DNA from: Agelaius tricolor
Taxonomy: Eukaryota; Chordata; Aves; Passeriformes; Icteridae
Direction: 5' to 3'
Length of the DNA: 64,000 bases
Assembly: GCA_023055355.1 (NCBI GenBank)
Contig: JALJCS010000029.1
Span: forward strand, 4,836,001 to 4,900,000
This document shows positions 54,201-63,200 of the stretch, piece after piece. The notes beneath the pieces were generated by a model. The model searched no databases and was not told the origin of the DNA. It was given only the letters and a program-made list of their open reading frames with translations. The position numbers and the translations under genes were made by a program. Positions within the stretch are counted from its first letter, which is position 1. Every line of letters begins with the position of its first letter.

Positions 54201-57200
54201 ACCATTTGGGTTCATCTTGGGACCATTTTGGTTCATCTTGGGTGCATTTTGTGACCATTTTGGTTCACCTTGGGTGCAGCCCAGGTTGGGCTCTTGTGCT
54301 GCCCCAGTTGCATCCACGGAGGCCCTTGAATAAATCCCTGCTTTATTCTTTAGCTCTGTCCAGCCTCTGCTCTAGGTCAACCATCACAAGCTGAAGGCTT
54401 CAAATCCAGCCCCTTTTCCCCCACTTTTCCCAGTTTTTCACCTATCCCAGACCCTTTTTATTCCATTTTTCCCAATCTCATCCCATTTTCCCCTATTCCA
54501 GCCCCATTTTCCCAAATTTTCCCCAATTTTGACTCATTTTTCCCCCATCCCATCCCATCCCATCCCATCCCATCCCCCTTTCCCCCCATTTTACCCAATC
54601 CTGCCCCGTTTTCCATCCATTTCCCCCCATCCCAGAGCATGGCTGGGATGTCAGATGTGGAATTGTGAGAGAAAAGAGGCAGGGACCTGTTAACCCAGTG
54701 ACATCCCTGGGTGCCACCTGGCAGAGGAGGGGCTGGGAGGACACAGAGCAGAGTTCCAATGGCACTGGGGACACTCCTTAAATCCTCTTTTTTCTGTTTT
54801 TCAGGGGATTCCGAGGCCCACCCGTGCCCTTTGGGCCACTACTGCTTCGGGAGCAATGGCAGTGCCCAGAGCAGTGTCCTGGCCCCTCAGGAGTGCCCTC
54901 CCCACACCTTCCGTGGGCACCTGGGGGCACGGAGCCTGGCAGAGTGCCAGCCCTGCCCTCCTGGCTACCACTGTCCCCTGCCAGGTGAGTGTGGGGCAAA
55001 GCCAGCCCTTTTCCCTCCTCTGGGTTAATAAATTCCCTCCCTTTCCCGCCTCTGGATTACAAAATTCCATCCCTTTCCCACTCCTCTGTGACAAAATTGC
55101 TTCCCTTTCCTACCCCTGGGTGCCAAAATCCCCTCCTTTTCCCTCCTCTGGGTGCCAAAATCCCCTCCTTTTCCCTCCTCTGGGTGACAAAATCCCCTCC
55201 ATTTCCCCACCTCTGGGTGACAAAATTCCCCAGGACAAGCTAGGGAAAGGGAGGGACAATTCCTGCTCACAGCCACCTAAGAGCCTTTCTCCAAATTTCC
55301 CCTTGGCCACCCAGCTCCTTTTCCTTTTCCTTTCCCCTTTCCTCCTTCTCCTTTTTTTTCCTTCTCCTTTTTTTTCCTTTTCCTTTCCTTTTTCCTTTTC
55401 CTTTTCCTTACCCTTCTTCTCCTTTTTTTTCCTTTTCCTTTCCCTTTTCCTTTTCCTTTCCCTCCTTCTCCTTTTTTTTCCTTTTCCTTTCCTTTTTCCT
55501 TTTCCTTTCCCTTTCCCTTCTTCTCCTTTTTTTTCTTTTTCCTTTCCTTTTTCCTTTTCCTTTTGTTCCTTTCCCTTTCCTCACTCCCTTCTCTTTCCTC
55601 ACAGGCCTGACCAGCTTTGAGGACTATCCCTGTCCCCCTGGGTACTGGTGCCCTGGCAAAGGGGACACTTTCCTCTGCCCAGCTGGCACTTCCAGGGCCC
55701 AGCCTGGTGCCAAATCCTTGGAAGAGTGTGATCCCTGCTCTCCTGGGTATCACTGCCCGGATCCAGCCCAGACAGGGCTCCCCAACACCCAGGGAATCCC
55801 TTGCAAACCTGGCTATGAGTGCCCAGCAGGTAACACCACCTTTGTTTGCCTTATTTCCTGATTTCCTGAGCCTAAATGAGGGGTCAGCAGGGAATCTGTG
55901 GTATTTGCTGGGTCTGCAGGATGCATGAGGAATTCAGAATCTGATTCCATGTTCTTGGAAGGCTAATTTATTATCTTATGATATATTATATTATATTACA
56001 TTACATTACATTATATTATGATATATTATGATATATCACATATTATATTATATTATATTATATTATATTATATTATATTACATTATATTACATCATATTA
56101 CATCATATTACATCATATCATATTATATCATGATATATTATATCATATCATATTCTATTATGCTAAACTAAACCTATACTAAAGAATAGAGAAAAGAAGG
56201 CTTAACAAGAATGATCATGAAAACTCATGACTGCTGCCAGAGTCCTGACACAGCTGGCCTGTGATTGGTCATTAAGTCAAAACAATTCACATGAAACCAA
56301 TCAAACAAGCAGCTGTTGGATAAACAATTTCCAGACCACATTCCAAAGCAGCAAAACACAGGGGAGAAAAATGAGATAATATTGGTTTTCCTTTTTCTCT
56401 GAGGCATCTCATCTTCCCAGGGGAAGAAATCCTGGCGAAGGGGATTTTTCCAGAAAATGTGACAGTGACAGGAATTAGAGGGACTCTTATTCCATTCTCT
56501 CAGGCCATGATCCCTCCCAGCCCTCCCTGCTTTTGTTTAGCTGAGGTTGCCAAGGAAATGGTCTGGGCTTGGAAAAGTAGGAGATATTTTCATGCAGGGC
56601 TGGGCACTGAGGTGCCAGCATACCATGCTAAATAATAAACTGGTTCCCAAGAGTTCTGTGCCCTTTTGGGAGCTGTAGAAAGCACAGAGAGTTTATGGAA
56701 AAGCCTCCTTGTCACAGGCATCTTTTATGAAAAATCCTTTCCTTAGGATTTTTCTTCCTGAGAAGCTGAGAGGCCTCAGGAACAAAATGCAAACAATGGT
56801 TATCTGCTGCTGTGGAATGCAACAGGTGCATTTGGGATTGGGCTCATGTGGTTGTTTCTAATTAATGGCCAATCACAGCCCAGCTGGCTCGGACTCTCTG
56901 TCCGAGCCACAAACCTTTGTTATCATTCTTTCTTTTTCTATTCTTAGCCAGACTTCTGATGAAATCCTTTCTTCTATTCTTTTAGTATAGTTTTAATGTA
57001 ATATATATCATAAAATAATAAATCAGCCTTCTGAAACATGGAGTCAGATCCTTGTCTCTTCCCTCATCCCCAGACCCCTGTGAGCACAGTCACGCCTCCT
57101 TGCCTCCCAAACACAGATTTTCCTGTTTGGGGGATGTCACACCAATGCCATTCCCTGTTTCTCCCCCAGGATCAATAACTCCCAAGCCCTGCAGGCCTGG

Positions 57201-60200
57201 CTCTTACTGTGCTGCTGTGACAGGAGAGCCCCCCCTGTGTCCTGCTGGCTTCCACTGCCCTGAGGGATCCTGGACTTACAGCAGCCCCGAGCAGCTGTGA
57301 GTACCTGGGGCTTGGGGCTGCCAGCCTCCAACCCCAATACTGGGAATTGAGCCTGGGACCCAACCTAAACCACATTCTTTGTGCATGCTGCAAAAGCAAA
57401 GGGATTTTGTGGAACTGGGGACTGGGACTGGGATTTTGGAGACTGGGAGAGGGATTTTTAGTTTCTGCTCAGCTTGGAATTCTTGGGACTTCTGCTGGTC
57501 AGGGTGACCCCGAGATATGTACAAGTCTCTTTTCCCAGCCCAGCAGCTGGAGAAGATTCCTTGGCTGTAGTTTTCAAGGTTGTTATTATTTATTATCTAT
57601 AACGTCCAGCAGGTCAGTCAGAGGCACACTGTCCACCCTCAGGGTGATGTTGTCCTTTATACTAAAAGCTACGTGTACATTATTTACCATAACTTCCCAA
57701 TACCTATCACCTATGTTAGACAGTGAGCTTCTACCTTAAACCAATCCAAAAGTGCCAACATCACCCAGAAAATGGAGGCCAGGAAGAAGAAAGAAGAAGA
57801 ACAGGGCATGCCCAAGTTCCTCCATCTTGGGACCCCGAGCCCCCATTCTAAAACCCCAAAAATTTACTTTCCACCCAGTGACAAACTAGCTATTATTCTG
57901 TTTAAACTCTCTTGACTTGTAATTCTTCATATAAAGGTGGTAATTTGCTCCATGGGTGAAAATCAAAGGCACAGGTATCCTGGGCTCTGTGCCAAGGTCT
58001 CTGAGCCCCCAGGCAGGGGCTGGAGCCATCCAGGGCACCCAGAGGGATGTCCTGGCTTATGGAATCAGATAAGAACCACTTTTAGTTTTTCCTTGGTTTT
58101 TCACTGATCACTGAATCCTGGAATCATTTTCAGAGATTTTTTCCCCCTTTCCCTGCTCTGTTTTGGCTGCCAGGTGTGTGTTCCCATTCTACTGCCCCCC
58201 AGGCAGTGCCCAGCCCGTGCCCTGTGCAGGAGGGCACATGGCCCTCAGCCTGCCTGGCCTGAGGGGCTCAGCTGAGAGATTCTGCAGAGCTTGTGCTGCA
58301 GGGACCTTCCGCAGCGAGCCCCTGATCTCAGAGCCCTGCCAGCCCTGCCCAGCTGGCTTCACCTGCCCACCAGGTAAATTCAGCTGCCACGGGGGAGTGG
58401 GGCAAGAAATAGCAGCTTAAATTGGGAGCAGGGAGTTTTGAGTTCTGTGTGGGCAAAGCTCTCAATGCTCTGCAGTTATAAAAGCCTGGTGTGGGCTGTC
58501 ACGTGGGTTTGCCACTGGATTTAGCCAGTGGAAGAGCTGGGGGAAGGAAAAACTGAGAATTATATTTAAATATGAATTAGACTGAAAAAAGCTGCTCTGC
58601 ACATGTGTGTGTTTCTATAGACTCGTGTCTGTGTATAGAGAGACGTGTGTAGATGGATCACTGGGACAAGCAGGTGCTCTCTGCCTCTCTCCCAGCTCTT
58701 TCTGGGGTCCCTCATGCCACCCTTTTCTCCAGGCAGTGACAGCTACCACCAGCAGCCTTGTCCCCGTGGCCACTACTGCCCTGCCCTGTCCCCTGCCCCG
58801 CTGCCCTGTCCCCCGGGCACCCACGGGAGCAGCAGCTTTGCCAAGCACCCAGGGGACTGCCAGGCCTGTCCTGCTGGCACCTTCAACCACCTCCCTGCCC
58901 AGGCTGCCTGCTTCCCCTGTGGCAGCTCTTCTTCCTCTCAGCCAGGTGAGCTTTTGTGTGGGAATGGGATTTTCCCCTCTGGTGTTCCCTGATGTTCCAC
59001 AAGCCCTGGGGTCCTCCTGCAGCTGGGGGTGCTGCCCATGCCCAGCTGCTCTTCCCCTGTGCCACCCAGGAGGAGGATTCCAATTCCAACCTTACCCAAG
59101 GGGATTGGATCTCCTTAAAGGAAAGGAGAGCTGAGCAGCTCTACTAATTCTTGCTCTATCATTGCTTTGAAAGCAGTGGAGTTTCACCAAGATCACTTTA
59201 GCCAGGATTTGGGGGGATTGTGTTAAATCTAGGGGTGCTTTTGAGCCAAAATGGGGCACTGAGGGCATGATAAAGTGGGATAAGGCTGGGTGGAAACTGG
59301 AAAAGTAAGGAATGCTTATTCCTCATTTAGTGTGTGTGCAGCACTGCCCAGTATTTCAAATCAGGTGGATTTGAGGCTGTTGGGGCACAAGAGAGGGGCT
59401 TGGCAGCCCTCGCTAGCTGGGTCCTTACCCCATCCAGGCCTTTATTCTACAAATCAGTGGAGGGATTGTCAAAACCCTGCTGCCAACGAGCAGCTGGGCC
59501 TGTCTGCATCTCTGGCTGAATGGCTGCTGCAGGAGATGCTCTCATGCTGTGTTGGTGCAGGCTGGCCCCAGTGTTGGGGAAGATGAAACAGGAAAGCCTT
59601 ATCAATATGATTGTCTGGCAAAAGACTTGGAGAATATGGAAACTATGAGTGAGATTGAAATGAAAGCAAGCTCTGAGATCCCTCAGTTACTGAACAACTG
59701 GAAAACAATGGTGTGGCTGCTGAAGGTGATCCCCTTTTGATGGAACAACACCCTCTGCTTGCAGACAGGCCCAAGGGGCAGAGCAGACCCTACAGCTTGG
59801 CAGAAGGGGCCCAAAGAGGAGTTTTTAGGGTTTAAAATGTAACACAGGATGGTAATGTAATGATTCTTATAGGCTGTATGTAAATGCTATAGGATTTGTA
59901 TCTTGTACTAGATTGGTTAGTGAGAATTAGAATATTCAACACAGAAGAAGATTTATGGTATTGTAATGGGAACCTCGCTCTCTTACCCCTTTTATTCTCT
60001 CCCCCTCTCATCCTCTCTCCCCCTCTCTTCTCTCAGTCCTGCTCTGAGCTGTGCCTGGCAGCTCCCAGCAGGGCCCTGCACCCAGGCCCTTTGCAATAAA
60101 TGCAATAAACCCCAAATTCCAGCCCTGGCTGCAGAGATCTCTCATCCCTGTCCATCCTGACCATCCTACCCCCTGTCACTCCTACACCCCAGCTGCCTGT

Positions 60201-63200
60201 CCTGTGGCTCAGCTCTGCCTTGGAAGAGGGGCACAGGCTCCAGCAGCATCACTGAAATGAGCAGTGAGATTTGATAAAGAGTTCTGGGCACAGGAGCTGC
60301 TCCTTCCCAGCCAGCACGCTTGTTCCAGGCTGCATTCCCTCTCTGAATCCCACCTCCTCTCCCAGGTGCCATCAGCTGTACCTGCCATGGGATGAACAGG
60401 GCTTTCCAGCAGTCAGATGCCTCCTGCATCTGCCAGGCAGGTTATGTTTATTATGATGAGAGAGGCAAGAAAGACCCTGACAGCAACAGCGACCAGGATT
60501 GCCAACCTCAGGTAAAATCGGGCTCCAAACCAAAATTGTTGTGTGATGTGCAGGAGAGGGGAGTGTTCAGGCCTTAAGCTAAGCCAAGCAAATATTTCAG
60601 ATGCTTTATTGGCCTTTTGTTGTGGGAGGTTTTCTTTTCCAGGATCTTGTGAGGTTAAATTTAAATTCCCAAGGGATGGAAGCAAAGGATCCTTCCATGC
60701 CAGGGCAGTGGGAGCAGCACAGTACATGGATGACAGATCCAGGAATTTAAACCTCCTTTAATATGAAGTTCTTCTTTAGAGCTGCCATGGGCAGGGAGAC
60801 ACTAAACCCAGTCCTTGTTTGTAACTTGCATGATGCCACTTTTTTCTCCTTTTTGAATGAACTTCTGTATTCCAAACCCCACTCCTGGCATGGTTTCCAT
60901 GGCAATCCAGAGTGTCAAAATTATACCCTGGTTCTTTCAAATATTTTCTTACAGCTGAAGAAAACTAGAACCTCATGAGGGGGTGGGAGGTGAAATTGTT
61001 GTGTGCTGTTGGATTCCAAAATGCAGGGAATTCTCAGAACTTTGGCCTGCAAGCCAAAGCTTAGAATTAAACACAGGGTTTGATCTGGAACCTTGGAAAA
61101 GGCTTCCAAACTTAGGTGGTAGAAGTGAGAATGTGGATTTATAGTTTAAAGCAGAGACACGTTGAGTTAAGAGGAAGAAAATTCAGAGTTTTGGAGTTTG
61201 GGATATAGAAAAAATAAAAGTAGATACAAGGGTAAACAAGGAGTTTAGAATGCAGCACTGTGGGTTTGTGTGCCATAACATGATTGGCTAAGAAAGCTTA
61301 CACTGTAGTATGGGTCCATAAGACAAAATATTTAAGGATTGGGTCAAAAACATAAATATCCTTGTTGGCAGTGTTTTATTGGTTAATAAATCCTTAAAAG
61401 GTCTTATAACTAAAGGTCTTGTGACCTTCTGAACCATGCAGTGAAGATGTCCTTCCTGCCTATGGAGAAGATAAGCAAAATAAATCACATCATCTAAAAA
61501 CTCAGAGCTCCCAGCTCTAACTCATTCAAAATTCCTTCAAAAATCCCCACAGTGTGTTTTCTTCATGCTTTCCTGGTTGGACTGCCTTGATGTGGAATGC
61601 TGGATTGCCTCGATGTGGAATGCTGGATTGCCTTGATGTGGAATGTTGCATTGCCTTGATGTGGAGTGTTGGGTTGTCCTTATGTGGAATGCTGGATTGC
61701 TTTTACACAGAATGTTGGGTTGCCTTTGTGTGGAATGTTGGGCTGCCTTGATGTGGAATGTTGGATTGTCTTTGTGTGGAATGCTGGATTGCCTTTATGT
61801 GGAATGTTGGGTTGCCCTTACCTGGAATGTTGGACTGCCTTTACATGGAAACTTGGATTGCCTTTGTGTGGAATGTTGGGTTGCCTTTACGTGGAATGTT
61901 GGATTGCCTTTACATTAAATGTTGGGTTGCCTTTACATGGAAAGTTGGGTTGCCTCTATGTGGAATGTTGGGTTGCCTTTACGTGGAATGTCTGAAGTGC
62001 AGCAGTGGGGACAAGGAGAGCTTTAGGGATGCTGCAGCTCAGCTGAGGCCTGGAAGCTGCAGCCCTGGGGCCTGTCTGGGTGTGTTTTCTGCAGGTGGAC
62101 GAGCTGTGTGCCCCCGGGCAGGTCCGGCTGGCGTCCACGCGCCGCTGCGCCGCCCCTGAGCACCACGACTGCGCCCCTGCCTGCGGGCCGGCCGGAGGGG
62201 AGCTCCACGCAGAGCTGGGCATGTGAGTCACCACAGAACCGCCACAGAACCGCCACAGAACCACCACAGAACCGCCACAGAACCACCATAGAACCACCAT
62301 AGAACCGCCACACAGCCACCACCCACAGAACCGCCACAGAACCACCACACAGCCACCACAGAACCGCCACACAATCACCACCACAGAACCACCACAGAAC
62401 CGCCACACAGCCACCACAGAACCACCACACAGCCACCATAGAACCGCCACAGAACCACCATAGAACCACCACAGAACCACCATAGAACCACCACACAACT
62501 GCCATACAACCACCACAGAACCGCCACAGAACCACCACACAATCACCACAGAACCACCACAGAACCACCAGGAAGGGACCTTCACCATCACAGAGTCCAA
62601 CCCAGCACTGTGTCTTGGTTTAGGGCAAATCTGGGAGGAAACGTTTACAGGGTTTTTGTTTTTCTAGAAAGCAAGGAAAAGAAGGAAAAGGCGAGGGAAT
62701 CTCTGTGCTTCAGTTACAGTTTGACATGGGAGGAATTTAGGGAAGTGATGCAAAAGCTTTTTGTGTAACTGACAGTCTGTTGAACCACTGAGAAGCTGGA
62801 CACACCTCAGTCACGGGGGGAAGAGAAGTGTTCTGAAGGGTTTGTTTCCATTCTTACTACTTTTTTTCCTTTTAGTTACCATTAATAAAATTTTCTTTAT
62901 ATCCTTTTAAAGTTTTGAGCCTGTTTTGCCTTTCTCCTCATCCTATCTTCCTATCTCACAGCAGGAAGTGAGTGGATGGGTGATTGGCCACCACTGAAAC
63001 CCACCCAACTCATCAGCAGATTGGTTGGGAAAATCTTAAAATGGGGAAAATCTCAAATTGGTGATCCAAAATCACTACACAAAATTGGTGTTTCTGCCTG
63101 GTTTCAAGCTGAAACCACCACACTCAGCTAGCTAAAAACTAAGAGCAAAGGAGAGCTCTGTCCTGCTGTCTGTCCATCTGCAGACAGCACAGTCCAGGAG

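Noticed and set aside
54856..55753. Plus frame of 254 residues and Lys/Glu/Arg-rich minus frames
   Set aside because: Read through the 32-bp array and the polypyrimidine tract; the true coding parts are exons 51 and 52 in other frames.
61554..62600. Cys/Trp-rich frames (CGMLDC repeats) and a minus-strand Gly/Val/Trp/Phe frame
   Set aside because: Both come from short tandem arrays (23 bp and 11 bp); the Cys content looks like the gene but has no CPAG pattern.
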